Source: Lepas anatifera (Eukaryota; Arthropoda; Thecostraca; Lepadidae). Taken from it: DNA of 64,000 bases. The translations under genes and the position numbers were made by a program. The notes under the pieces are model-generated. The model worked only from the letters and a program-made list of their open reading frames with translations, was not told the origin of the DNA and did no database searches. The DNA lies in contig JAOTON010001356.1 in assembly GCA_034440635.1 (NCBI GenBank), forward strand, positions 2,054,501 through 2,118,500. The letters run 5' to 3'. Shown here one piece after another: positions 45,798-57,204 of the stretch (position 1 is the first letter of the stretch; every line of letters starts with the position of its first letter).

Positions 45798-46628
45798 TTA
45801 ACACGCGCATTGACGGGGGGCGGGTACCCGCCCCCCTTGGGTTTTTCGGAGACAGCAGAAAAACGGCGGCGCGCAGCGCCGCCGTACTTGGTATGCCTCT
45901 TCCCTCATCATTTTTGCAACTTCTGTGAAAATTTTAAGGATAGGTCATCTCAGGTCAGGTCACCAGTACAGGTCAAGTGACCCGACCTCAAAAAAGTTTA
46001 AGATAGCATAAGTTGGAGCAGGAGAAACTTATCCGATTGAGACTCATATCACATAATGACCCTACCGAGTTCTCTAAAATATGTTCCGGTATTTTTGATA
46101 TCGATGACCTAAGGTCAGGTACGAGGCATGACGTCTCCATTGGAAATACATGGGAAAATGGTTTTTACTGAATAACTCTGTAACAGATGGTGATAGAGCG
46201 TTTATTTTAGCTGCATTAAACTTGCCGTGACTTTGCAGTTCTAATGATATCCATTTTGTATAGTTTGACCCTGACCTGACCTCAGGGCAGGTCAAATTCT
46301 TGATTTCACCTAGCAAGGTCAAATTATATATCATTCGATTTGGCTTGCTGCGAGGATTCATATAGTTTAAGTTGTTTTGCTCCATCTTTACTTGTTCAGA
46401 TTTAATGGCCGAAAAACTTAATTTACAAGTTATCCCTATGACGGCATGTTTTGACATCTCGTGACCTTAAATGTGACCTGAAAAAAATGATTCAAACGTT
46501 TTCGATGTAGAAGTGGATGGGCTACCCAACGCCGTTTATCGTTTTTAGCTACCTACCGTGGTTCTCGAGATCTTAGGAGGGGGCGTGTACCCCCGTCAAA
46601 GCGAAGGTGGCTCAGATGCGTGTGTTAA
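45798..46628 (+). mobile_element. TTAA-A family element inserted in a relative
   Basis: TTAA at 45798-45801 and 46625-46628 bracket 831 bp. The 22-bp GGTACC-centred palindrome lies at 45815-45836. The right end is shortened by deletion (CAGATGCGTGTGTTAA). Non-coding; a 127-codon minus frame at 46457-46074 recurs with stops in other copies. Confidence 0.92.
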
Positions 46629-47240
46629 ACCTATTCTCACTTATGTTACTTCAATTATATTTGGAGTTAAGATCAGTTGACTAGGCCTGTTAATCTGCCC
46701 TGGGCTGACAGAGACCTGCTGTTTTTTGGAATGATGCGCAAATGACCAAGTCAGGCTCTGCACCCAACTTTGGACACCCATAGACAGCACAACGTCAGGT
46801 ACAACTGCACTGTCACTGCAGCAGCTGCAGTCACAGCTGCACAACTGCAGTGCTATGGTCGCCGAACATGCGCCATATCGTGCTGGTATGTAGCAGCAAT
46901 GTATGTAGCAGCAATGACTCAGTGTGTGATTTCGAGCTGAACACGACTCTATGCTCCTACCGCTCTACGACTCTACCGCTCCTTTGATGGTACGGCATCG
47001 GTCGAAAATGCTAGAAAAATGTGGGGATTCCTGGATTACGAGATGCATAATCCTGGGATCCCACATTTGTGACAAATGGAGGGGGAATGCCGAGTTCGAA
47101 TCCCGGGAATGATATCTTTAGACAGTACAGATGGGGTCGAAATCGAACATGCATGCTATAAAGGCCTGAAAGCAATCTCTAAATTTCATGCAGTTTTCTC
47201 AAGTTGTTAAAATTTGTTTTTGAAGTCGGAACCTTACTAA
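46629..47240. other. Duplicated non-coding stretch
   Basis: Contains a 15-bp tandem duplication (GTATGTAGCAGCAAT at about 46889-46918) that is single in copy 2, and an isolated B-box-like GAGTTCGAATCCC at about 47095. Confidence 0.5.
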
Positions 47241-47458
47241 AGTCTTCAAAAGACTTGTCACGGATATACCGACCCCGCCATCCGACGAGCAACTCCCACA
47301 ATGAAGGGCTAATTTAGGAGCCAAAGTTTATCGTCCCACAAAGCACAGGGACGGCCGCCCCGCTCAGGTCACCCTCTCATCAGTCAGCTGCCAGCCGACA
47401 TACGTCGGGTAAACTATTGAGTGCCTGAGCTTCTCGGGGGAACCGATCCCAGGCTTGG
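47241..47458 (-). mobile_element. SINE copy in duplication copy 1
   Basis: Reverse complement of the SINE body at 21255-21555: GGGATCGGTTCCC, TAGTTTACCCGACGTA, CTTTGTGGGACGATAAA and GGAGTTGCTCGTC. The A-box half of the tRNA head is missing. Confidence 0.85.
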
Positions 47459-47818
47459 AAAATGGAGTTACCGGTGCGAAATTTGTTCAGATGTCCAGCG
47501 AACTTTAGTGCTCTAGCCCTTGGTCTGTCTCGAGCGGATACAGCATGTTCATAGACGTTTTCTAATTACACCTCATTTCAGTAATTTAGACCTCTTTTGA
47601 CCTCCAGTGACCTCAATGTTGACATGAACACATATTTGCAGTTACTGTTCAATTTAGGACGAGCTCACGATTGTTTTTTTTTCTTGCATGTTCTTAGCCC
47701 TCCTATTTTTCTATTTAGACGATGGCATCATGCACACATAATATTAGTGAAGAAAGTAAGTAAAACTTAGAAAGTAAGTAAAACAACAAGAAATTAAAAC
47801 CCCGACAATAAAATCGTT
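47459..47818. other. Duplicated spacer
   Basis: No gene was recognised between the SINE and the possible exon. Confidence 0.4.
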
Positions 47819-48088
47819 TTGGCTATGCTTGTTTGTTTGTTGGAGGCAGCGATCTGCGTTGACGGCTACCTTCAGAAGTCTTGCGGGTGCATCTCTTTGG
47901 TCACGGCGGACGCCACTGGTTCTGTTGGCCGGCTGAACTTCACAACGCCGACCGAAGCGGTCTCCCAGCGGTGCAACCCTCCCCACGGGCGGCAGTTGAG
48001 GGCGCCGGGCGGGCCCAATATCGACACCGGCACGTCGCTAGGTATGCAACAATGCAATATTCATGACAGTAGCCCGCAGAGTGACTGA
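47819..48088 (+). CDS. Possible exon (Cys-containing ORF), copy 1
   Basis: The stretch is CpG-rich and codon-like within AT-rich flanks, encoding CVDGYLQKSCGCISLV followed by a polar tail. A possible acceptor (GGAGGCAG, ending 47849) and donor (CTAG|GTATGC at 48041/48042) bracket it. A second open stretch (48096 to about 48155) is preceded by CTTGCAG and followed by GTATGC. The 54-bp gap would be a very short intron. No family is recognised and the frame may be fortuitous. Confidence 0.22.
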   Translation: MAMLVCLLEAAICVDGYLQKSCGCISLVTADATGSVGRLNFTTPTEAVSQRCNPPHGRQLRAPGGPNIDTGTSLGMQQCNIHDSSPQSD

Positions 48089-48290
48089 CTTGCAGGCGGA
48101 GGTCAAGGGGGGCAGACACCGGTCGCAGAGGTGGCAGAAAGCCCTACTGGATGGGTATGCCACGAGGAGAATATGCGAGAAAATATTCTGTGGGAGCTCT
48201 TGTTTTTTCGTTGACACTGCTTTTCTTTTTCAATATGTTTCATTACTGAGACTTGTAGGAAGGTAACGGTGGCGATGTAGCGGAATAATT

Positions 48291-48542
48291 TCATAAAGTA
48301 CTTTTAAACTCATACTGGATATCTTTGATTAGGGAATCCCCTTGAATCCCAATGGTAGTGCCACGAAGTGCATATTCTGTATAGCTAACACTGAGTGACC
48401 TCAGGGCTTGAGTGCTGGCAGCTCCAGGAAGCACCCCTGAACTAAGCTGTGGCAGGCTTTGGACGGTTCTTACGAACGGTCGATATCTACTATCGGCCGC
48501 CTGGAGTAGGGTAGTGTGACTGCGCAGACCGCCCGCGGGCAC
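48291..48542 (-). CDS. Unrecognised 83-codon ORF, copy 1
   Basis: Minus-strand frame ending QYEFKSTL, with a possible acceptor (CTACTCCAG) inside it. It is kept in copy 2 with one amino-acid change (S to G). No domain is recognised; it may be an exon or chance. Confidence 0.18.
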   Translation of the reverse strand: MPAGGLRSHTTLLQAADSRYRPFVRTVQSLPQLSSGVLPGAASTQALRSLSVSYTEYALRGTTIGIQGDSLIKDIQYEFKSTL

Positions 48543-48639
48543 GAACGACAGCAGGGCGGCTGCTTCAGTCGCTCATGAGCTGACTCAGCTGAACACGAAG
48601 GCGGTTTCAATAGGCCATAAGTTCAAATTCCCTCGCTTT

Positions 48640-49200
48640 TTAACCCTTGTCCCACGAGGGGCATCAATTCCCCTAAGTTTTTTTTTAGAATGGCATAAAA
48701 CAACGAGACGCAGCACGGTGGTTGAGGATTCTACCTCTCACCCCATCATTTTTCCACCATCCCTGAATTTCTTACCCCGAAAAACGCTAGGTCTGGACGC
48801 AAAGCGAGGACAGACAGGGTCACCCTACCTCAAATTTTGAGCTCTACCGTTGGTACATTTCTTGGCTGATCGATTTGAAACTTTCTACACTTATGACCCT
48901 TCCAGGGTCCACAAAATGTATATATGGGATTTTTATTTGGTGAACTGAGCTCAGATCACGATGCAGCCTCGCCCATAGAAAAACATGGGGAAAAGCTCTC
49001 TTATGACCTAAAAGTCACTAAAATGATTGCAAATGATCAGCTTTCTCAGAAAATCATTTTTGGCCATCATTCCATGAATTCCAGCGGCAGCATTTGTTCT
49101 TTGACTTATCTGACGTCATCACAGGTTACCAGGGGTAAAAACAGTATTAAATCAAAAACGTTATTAGTAGCAGTTTTAAAGGGTGGACCGATATCTTTAT
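48640..49200 (-). mobile_element. Diverged TTAA-B fragment, copy 1
   Basis: TTAACCC at 48640 begins a reversed TTAA-B end with AAGTTTTTTTTTAG, the CCCATCATTTTTCCACCATC block and the family core AACATGGGGAAAAGCT at about 48980. Similarity fades by about 49200 and no right TTAA was identified. Confidence 0.75.
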
Positions 49201-49263
49201 TAGTTAACGTTTTTTTGGAACTGCTGTAAACTTCTGCAGGTCCATTATATGATGCATTTTGCC

Positions 49264-51050
49264 TTATCACGCGCATAGACGCAGGGAGGCGGGTACCCGC
49301 CCCCTCGGGCTTTTCGGAAACAGCATAAAAACGGTGGCTCTACTCACCGCCGTACTTTGAATACCTCTTCTGTCATCATTTTTACAACTTTCGTCAAAAT
49401 CTTAAGGTTAGGTCATCTCAGGTTAGGGCACCAGTACAGGTCAAGTGACCTGACCTAAAAAAGTTTAAGATAGCATAAGTCGGAACGGGTTGAACTTATC
49501 CGATTGAAACTCATATCACGTAATGGGCCTACCGAGTTCGTTAACCCGCGCCCCACCGGGGGTCCGGCGCCACCTTCGCCCCACCGGGGGGCCATCGATG
49601 GCCCCCCCTCTAACTCCGAAAATATGGGCGTTAGCGCAAATCTGCAAAGTGCAATAGAAAGCTCGCGTGAATTCAGTAAGAAATTACTTCGCATGTTTTA
49701 GTGCTCAGGTCAATGGTTTGACCTCCAGAGGTCAAATTAGGTCAAGATCGGCTATTTTCACTCAAATATGCAATGATTAAGCAAACTGGGCATAACTCTT
49801 ATGTCATTAGAGCTATTGAGGCCTGGTAAAGTACATTTGATAGCAAATTGCCAGTACTTTTTCCGCTATGTGGAACGTAAAGACCTCCCGCCAGTGGTTT
49901 GATCGCCAGAGGTCACCTCGTGACCTAATATGACCTGAGGTCACGAAAGGTCAAAAAGTGACCTTGCCGTATATCAAATGAAAGCCAGTGACAAGACAAA
50001 CACGATGGTGTTTGTTTCACCGCTCTAGCTCAATTAGGTCAAAAGTTATTGTCAAAATACTGTTTTTGACCTCTGGTGACCTTGGATGACCTTGGAAAAG
50101 TTAAAGAGCAAATATGACCCCTGGGATCCGTGAAAGGGTGTCCAAAAGCGCTGTTCTGAGCAGTATGAGTATTTGCAATCATTTTTGTGGCTTTTATATC
50201 ATGAAATAGCTTTTCCCCATGCTTTTCCAATGGGAAAGGTCGCCTCGTGACCTGACCTCAGGGCACGAAATCGAAAAATCCCGGATATACACCTTGTAGA
50301 CCCTGGAGGGGTCATGAAGTGTAGGAAGTTTCAAATCGATCGACTTTGAAATGTAGCTCTTACAGAGCTCTAAAGGTGAAGTGAGGTGACCTTGGTTGAC
50401 CTCGTCTGGTGACCTGACCTTGGGTGACCCGGGGTAAAAAATTTCAGGGATGATGGGAAAATGATGCAGTGAGAGGTAGAGCCCTCAACCGCGGTGCTGC
50501 GCCTCGTCGTTTTTCTGCTATCCCGGAAAAACCTTAGGGGGGCCATCGATGGCCCCCGGTGGGGCGAGGGTTAATAGATGTTCCGGTATTTTTGATATTG
50601 ATGACCTAAGGTCAAATACGAGCTATGACTTCTCCATTGGAAATATATGGGAAATATGGTTTTAACTAAATAACTTAGTAAGGGATGGCGATAGAGCGTT
50701 TATTTTTATTGCATTAGCTTTGCCATGTCGTTGCGGTTCTAATGATATGCATTTTACCTAATTTAGTCTTGACCTGACCTTAGGCCAGGTCAAATCCTTG
50801 ATGTAATGATCGAAAAACATAATTTACATGTTATTCCTATGACGTCATGTTTTGATCTGAAGTGACCTTAAATGTGACCTGACAAAAAAAATGGTTCAAC
50901 CATTTTCGATGGAGAAGTGGATGGGCTAACCCGCGCCGTTTACCGTTTTCCGCTACCTAGCGTGGTTCTCGAGATCTTAGGGGGGGGCGGGTACCCACCA
51001 CCCCTGTCAAAGTGAAGGTGGCTCAGACCCCCCGTCAATGCGCGTGTTAT
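49264..51050 (+). mobile_element. TTAA-A element flanked by TTAT, interrupted by TTAA-B
   Basis: The outer ends CACGCGCATAGACG and GTCAATGCGCGTG are flanked by TTAT on both sides (49264-49267 and 51047-51050) instead of TTAA. An internal TTAA hosts the TTAA-B element 49541-50574. In duplication copy 2 the same element (60656-61408) has no insertion and also shows TTAT flanks. Confidence 0.9.
49541..50574 (+). mobile_element. TTAA-B family element present only in duplication copy 1
   Basis: TTAA at 49541-49544 and 50571-50574 bracket the element. The ends are CCCGCGCCCCACCGGGGG and CCGGTGGGGCGAGGG. A perfect 22-bp palindrome (G6, CCATCGATGG, C6) lies at 49586-49607 and a similar one near the right end. 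Copy 2 reads GAGTTCATTAATAGATG with one TTAA at 60933-60936. The element is nearly identical to 54710-55745. Non-coding. Confidence 0.97.
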
Positions 51051-52047
51051 GTTTGATGGTAGCTATGGCATGATCCGAACAAAAGAGAACCGGAAATGTT
51101 GTTCGAAAAATAGATAATAATTTCGGCTGTCCGTACAGGGCTGAGACTGGCAAAGGTATTGTTTTTTGCGTTGCTTGGGCAGTGACAGTTAACATATTTC
51201 CAAATTATGAGTGTACACAGCTTGTAATATCGTAATCAGCACAAGTAATTATGCATTCTTCGTTTGTGACTTAGTTCGTACCGGGTTGTGGTCCTGTTAG
51301 TATTGAAAAAAACTCCGAGGCTGCAAAGTATAACCTTGCAGTGGCCTCAGAAATTAGCCGGCTCTCCTTCTCCGGCAGACTATTTCAAACATCGAGACAA
51401 GACGAAAGCCAAAGGCGGCGAAGTGAGAAACGAGGGGCTGAGGTAGGTTACAGGGAGCCCCAGCACGGATCGCTGCTCTGCCGGAGCCGCCATAAAGCAG
51501 GTAATGGCCCAGGCGTGTCTCACAGAAGGGATGAAATGACTCCACAAAACCGGTAGCTCACGACAGCCAAACCGTAGGCACACCGGATTCAGTCTTCTGG
51601 TGCAGGACAGGCAGCCAAGTCTGGACGAGTGTGATGCTTTAACACTCGCCCCGATGATCAATGAAGTCCAGAGTCAGCTCAACCAAGTAAAGTACTTTGT
51701 CCTGCCAGAAGTGATGTGTTTCTGATACGAAGAAGTTAAGTCAGGAACCATGTGCATGACACCTAAAACAACGGATGACTTTCTGGCACCTCACATGAGT
51801 TTCATGCGTCATAAACACCAGCTTCCCGGTTCCATTGTAGTTCCTCTTCGGGTGTTTTCTCAGCCAGAATGATATCATGCATCTTCACATCTTAGCATGC
51901 ACAATGTAGGTTGGGGAGGGGGAGGGGCTCGGAGACGCCCTCCTAATCATTGTTCGGATTAAATGACCCACCAACTGCCAGGGCCATACGGCTTTCCCGA
52001 CTCTCGCTATGTTAGAAGGGAGTTTGGGGATCAGATCAACTTATTCA
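51051..52047. other. Duplicated stretch without recognised gene
   Basis: Matches about 61409-62406. Conflicting frames on both strands at 51341-51661 lie in a GC-richer patch; copy 2 changes several residues, so coding is not supported. Confidence 0.4.
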
Positions 52048-52127
52048 GTGGCTCCGCCGGAATTTGAACCCGGGATCAGTGGCTTAGAACACAAGAATGT
52101 TATCCGCTAAGTCACCCATACTCCACC
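52048..52127 (-). tRNA. tRNA-like sequence, probably pseudogene, copy 1
   Basis: The minus strand shows an A-box-like TGACTTAGCGGATAAC and a good B box GGGTTCAAATTCC with a pairing T stem (CCGGG/TCCGG). The acceptor stem does not pair well, so it is probably a relic or SINE head. Confidence 0.4.
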
Positions 52128-52190
52128 CCCGCATTTTTTTCTAGGTGGCTGGACAGTGTGTTCGGAGCCAAAAATATTACTTAGGTAAAT

Positions 52191-53659
52191 TTAACCCTCG
52201 CCCCACCGGTGGTCATCGATGGCTCCCCCTAAGGTTTTTCCGGGCATAGCAGAAAAACGGCGAGGCGCAGCACCGCGGTTGAGGGCTCTACCTCTCACTG
52301 CATAATTTTCGCACCATCCCTGATTTTTTTTACCCCGGGTTACCCAAGGTCAGGTCACCAGACGAGGTCAACCAAGGTCACCTCACTTCAACTTTAGAGC
52401 TCTGTAAGAGCTACATTTCGAAGTCGATCGATTTGAAACTTCCTAAAATTTATGACCCCTCCAGGGTCTACAAGGTGTTTATCCGGCATTTTTCGATTTC
52501 GTGATCTGAGGTCAGGTCACGAGGCGACCTCTCCCATTGGAAAAGCATGGGGAAAAGCTGTCATACGATCTAAAAGTCACAAAAAACGATTCAAAATGCT
52601 CGGCTTGATCAGAAAAGCGTTCTTGGACACCCTTTCACGGATTACAGGGGCCATATTTTCCCTTTGACCTCTCCAAGGTCATCCAAGGTCACCAGTGTTC
52701 AAAACACAGTATTTTGACAATAACTTTTGACCTATATAATCTAAAGCGCTGAATCAAACACCGTCATGAATATCTCATCACTGGCAAAGAATTTTTATGT
52801 CAGGTCAATATTGAGGTCAGCATAGGTCAAAGAAGGTCCCATAGGCTTACAACAGAGCAGTGTACGTTTCCGTCTCTAGATCTGCCCTCAGGAGAGCTAG
52901 AGAAAATATTTATGCATCATTGGATTCCTCCCATTGAGGCAAATCGAATGATGAATAATATGACCTTGCTAGTTCAAATAGTAAAATGATCTGGCCTCGA
53001 GCTAGGTCAGGGTTACAGAGTGACCTGGTATGGTCATGTTGCATATCAATCGACTACCCGTGAAAATAAAAGCACAATACAAGCAAAATGGGAGCTTTAT
53101 CTCAATTCAGTTAGAAGTTATTGGCAAAACAATCAATCTATGCTCCCGTGACCTGATATGACCTTTGAGGGGTCAGATGCTGAAAAACTCAATTTTATGG
53201 TCAAGATCGTGGTAAGAACAGACAGTTTGAGGATTTTCATCTTTATCTATTCAGTATTTACTGAAAACAAGCCCATTCTATTTTTCACCATAGACTTATA
53301 ATGGGGTGACCAAAAAATTGACCCAACCTTAGGTCAACGATATCAAAGTTTCGAGATAGCAGGTTTGTAGACCCTAATGACCTTTTCATATTATGTAAGT
53401 TTCAAACTAATCGGTTCGCTGATGTTCTCTGGGCGCCGCTTCAAACTCGTAATTTTAGGTTTTGAAGGTGGGTCACCTGACCTTGAAAAGCTCCTTGACC
53501 TGACATGACCTTAGCTCAAAACTTTGGTCAGATGTGTCAAATTGATCAGGAATAAGGTACTGTAAGTTTTGTTGTTCTGCATTTCTTCGTTTTTGAGCTA
53601 TCTGGGGAAAGCTAGCAGGGGGGGGAGCGAATTTCGCCCCCCAGCGGGGCGCGTGTTAA
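52191..53659. mobile_element. Composite TTAA-D element: TTAA-B left part, different right end
   Basis: TTAA at 52191-52194 and 53656-53659 bracket 1469 bp. The left 550 bp are reversed TTAA-B, including the CATGGGGAAAAGCT core. The right end reads GGGGGGGAGCGAATTTCGCC then CCCCAGCGGGGCGCGTG. The right part is hexamer-rich but not homologous to A or B over its length. It may be a recombinant or an insertion-deletion derivative. Confidence 0.75.
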
Positions 53660-54709
53660 CACACATTTTTGACAATGATATTGAACTTGTTAATTATTTG
53701 TATACCAAATCGTCAGATTTATCTTGAAACCCTTTCAGGTGTTCCGGTAATATGTAAAAGTCGCTCATTGAATTTGGTGATAGCTGGCAATGTGGTAACA
53801 AGGCGCCAGTTAGATAGATCTGCAGTGTATGTTGCTGTGGTTGCTTGTTGGGGGCTGATTCGTGGGTGCAAAGTGTGTACATACATCAGCCTTGAACACT
53901 GGAGCTATGATCTTGCGCTTCTGCTTCCTTGACACTCCCAGTGCAAGGGTCAAACTGTACTTATGTGAGGTAAGGCATATGCATCAAAATAAGGAGAAGC
54001 CGGGGAACCTGGGCTCAAAGTGTCATATGATTTCCTCCGTTTTGGTTAAGTTAGGAAGAAATTATCTGCAAAAAATGTGTAAACACCCGTTACAGAAGGT
54101 TGGTTGTACACGGGAAGTTTTTGTCAACGACAAACTAAAGATTAACTAGCCACCTCACTTTTGCCGGTGGCGATGCTTATGGAGGCACGGCATGCTAAAT
54201 TCCTTTAAAAAGGCTGATCAGCGATCCTACAAAATAAGAAAGTGGGTAAAAAGAAGGTTTCCCTGTTTTGATGGTTATGCGAGGATCGTCTGAAGACAAA
54301 GGCAGTGCTTTCATATCGTAGGCTGGTACACGAGGCCGCCTCACAAAGGGGCCACTAGAGAAATCCACAGTTTTGACGTGAAGCCTTCTTTCATTTTCTT
54401 GTCACTTCGATGATTTACTGTCCCATCCCTGGGGATGGAAGTGTTTGCTCGCTGGCAATAAGACTCTGCTCTCCTCAGAATGCATTTTGGACGCACGGTT
54501 TAGTGCTTTCTGGCTTTATTTGTACAAATGGTGCACTAACGACTCTTGGTAAGCACTGTAGAGAGCCATCAATATCAATCCTCCCAGCACAACCGTGTGC
54601 ATGTATTCACTCACCGGCAGCAATATTTGCCTTGGCCCCAGGGCAAAACAGGACATTGTTGAGTCGTCAGATTTCCTCAAGATATGCGGGTGGAAAATAA
54701 ACTACAGGC
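53660..54709. other. Single-copy stretch between the duplication copies
   Basis: No recognised gene. A GTAAGG donor-like site at about 53969 and an AATAAA on the minus strand near 54520 are the only gene-like hints. The segment may belong to the duplicated unit, since copy 2 runs off the window before reaching it. Confidence 0.4.
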
Positions 54710-55745
54710 TTAACCCGCGCCCCACCGGGGGTCCGGCGCCACCTTCGCCCCACCGGGGGGCCATCGATGGCCCCCCTCTAACTCCGACAATATGGGCGTT
54801 AGCGCAAATCTGCAAAGTGCAATAGAAAGCTCGCGTGAATTCAGTAAGAAATTACTTCGCATGTTTTAGTGCTCAGGTCAATGGTATGACCTCCAGAGGT
54901 CAAATTAGGTCAAGATCGGCTATTTTCACTGAAATATGCAATGATTAAGCAAACTGGGCATAACTCTTATGTCATTAGAGCTATTGAGGCCTGGTAAAGT
55001 ACATTTGATAGCAAATTGCCAGTACTTTTTCCACTATGTGGAACGTAAAGACCTCCCGCCAGTGGTTTGACCGCCAGAGGTCACCTCGTGATCTAATATG
55101 ACCTGAGGTCACAAAAGGTCAAAAAGTGACCTTGCCGTATATGAAATGAAAGCCAGTGACAAGACAAACACGATGGTGTTTGTTTCACCGCTCTAGCTCA
55201 ATTAGGTCAAAAGTTATTGTCAAAATACTGTTTTTGACCTCTGGTGACCTCGGATGACCTTGGAAAAGTCAAGGGGCAAATATGACCCCTGGGATCCGTG
55301 AAAGAGTGTCCAAAAACGTTGTTCTGAGCAGTCTGAGTATTTGCAATCATTTTTGTGGCTTTTATATCATGAAATAGCTTTTCCCCATGCTTTTCCAATG
55401 GGAGAGGTCGCCTCGTGACCTGACCTCAGGGCACGAAATCGAAAAATCCCGGATATACACCTTGTAGACCCTGGAGGGGTCATGAAGTGTAGGAAGTTTC
55501 AAATTGATCGAATTCGAAATGTAGCTCTTACAGAGCTCTAAAGGTGAAGTGAGGTGACCTTGGTTGACCTCGTCTGGTGACCTGACCTTGGGTGACCCGG
55601 GGTAAAAAATTTCAGGGATGATGGGAAAATAATGCAGTGAGAGGTAGAGCCCTCAACCGTGGTGCTGCGCCTCGTCGTTTTTCTGCTATCCCGGAAAAAC
55701 CTTAGGGGGGGCCATCGATGGCCCCCCCGGTGGGGCGAGGGTTAA
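54710..55745 (+). mobile_element. TTAA-B family element at the duplication junction
   Basis: TTAA at 54710-54713 and 55742-55745. Palindromes: 22 bp at 54755-54776 (G6, CCATCGATGG, C6) and 24 bp at 55705-55728. The sequence is about 98% like 49541-50574. Its right TTAA is also the first base position of duplication copy 2. Non-coding. Confidence 0.97.
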
Positions 55746-56141
55746 CGCTGCACCACCGTCCATTACTAAGTTATTCAGTTTAAACCATTTCCCATGTATT
55801 TCCAATGGAGAGGTCATGGCTCCTACCTGACCTTAAGTCATCAATATAATAAATACCGGAATGTATTTTCTAGAATTCAGTAGATTCATTACGTGACATG
55901 AATGCCAATCAGATGGGCTCACCCTGTTGTGACTTATGCTGTCGTAAACTGTTTTGAGGTGGGGTCACGTGACCTGCACTGGTGACCTGACCTGAGGTGA
56001 CCCAATTTTTGTCAAAGTTGTCAAAGGAATCAGAGAAAGGGTATGTAAAGTATGGCGGTGCTACGCACCACTGTTTTTATTGGATATCCAGTAAGCCAGA
56101 GGGGGGGCGGGTACCCACCCCTGTCAATGCGCGTGTTAATT
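55742..56141 (-). mobile_element. Truncated TTAA-A element, copy 2
   Basis: Corresponds to 44334-44732. Only the right part of the element is present; the left is replaced by the TTAA-B element. It ends in TGTCAATGCGCGTGTTAA. Confidence 0.9.
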
Positions 56142-57065
56142 TCAACTTAGGTCCCAACGGTTGCTAAGGTGCTAGTTTTAGTGTACATTGTAGGGAACAT
56201 TTAATGCTGTGACGTCATAGTTTATTGTTATTGAGTAAAATTGACTCAGAAATTTCAGAAAAGCAATTGTTATGACACGTTTCCTCGATGGCCTAAGTCC
56301 ACTTTCAACGTATTTCCTGCTTCTTTCGCATGATCACGGATGTTTCCAAAAGTTCCTCATTTCCCGTCTTTTCTAAGCTGAATGATATATGCTTTTGACT
56401 GTTTTGATGATATTTCACCGAAGTTATAGCCATACAAAGAAGTTTCTGTATGGTGACCTGGTGAAAATACCCGAATCTGTAACTCAGTAACAGTAGGTCA
56501 GATTGAGTTGAAAACTCAATAGTGGAATCCGGTGTCCCATATAACCCTACATGCAAACTTATATCACAATTGATGGCACGAGTGTTTTATATTTGATTTT
56601 TTGTCGATATTTCGGAAAATGTCCCTAAGGTCAATGAAAGTTGACTGTAATACAGATCACTATAGCCCTCATACACCCCCTTACGGGCGTTTCCCTAACT
56701 CTCCTGGTTTCCGAAATATCATCAGGGTGGGGGGTCACTAGCATCCCCTTCACTGTGCATCGACGATGGACCCGTCTCCAATGCGCGTGGGAATAGCTCC
56801 AGGAGATCTTTCAGAGGTTCCAGATAAAAAATGTGAACTGTCCTCTCGGGAATGGGATAAGACAAAAGGAATTCGGTAAGAAGAAATTAGTCTAAGCTAT
56901 ACGAAGTAAAAAACTATTTTCTGGTCATTTCGTATTTCGTTGTGAATTTCAAATGAAGAGGGCATGGCCCTTAAGTGACCGTTGGTAATCGGTATAAAAG
57001 TCTCCGTGCCATAATTATCGATACTCACTAAGCCTATTATGCGATATGAATGCTAGATCAAGAGA
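56142..57065. other. Copy 2 of the non-coding stretch 44733-45658
   Basis: Nearly identical to copy 1; no gene recognised. Confidence 0.5.
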
Positions 57066-57204
57066 TTAACACGCGCATTGACGGGGGAGCGGGTACCCGC
57101 CACCCCCTCGGGGTTTTCGGAGATAGCAGAAAAATGGTGGCGCGTAGCGCCGCCGTACTTGGCATACCTTTTTCCTCATCATTTTTACAATTTGTGTGAA
57201 AATC
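57066..57204 (+). mobile_element. Left-end fragment of a TTAA-A element, copy 2
   Basis: Same truncated arrangement as 45659-45797, so the truncation predates the duplication. Confidence 0.85.

Larger units (their letters stand above)
44334..53659 (+). repeat. Segmental duplication, copy 1
   Basis: This block is repeated in direct orientation from 55742 to the window end, at roughly 1% divergence by eye. The offset is 11,408 bp at the left end, about 11,391 bp in the middle and 10,359 bp after 50.6 kb; the last change equals the extra TTAA-B element in copy 1. The match is visible to 53642, where copy 2 leaves the window; the end at 53659 is the element boundary. Confidence 0.97.

Noticed and set aside
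46074..46457. 127-codon minus-strand ORF inside a TTAA-A element, also at 57481-57864
   Set aside because: The two intact versions are segmental duplicates. Independent family copies (33273-33464, 38009-38263) break the frame, so conservation reflects DNA ancestry, not a protein.
47060..47110. GAGTTCGAATCCCGGG B-box-like block, also at about 58490
   Set aside because: No matching A box or cloverleaf could be drawn.
51341..51661. ORFs in the GC-rich patch of the duplicated block
   Set aside because: Copy 2 changes several residues over a short length while frames on the opposite strand are equally open; no domain.
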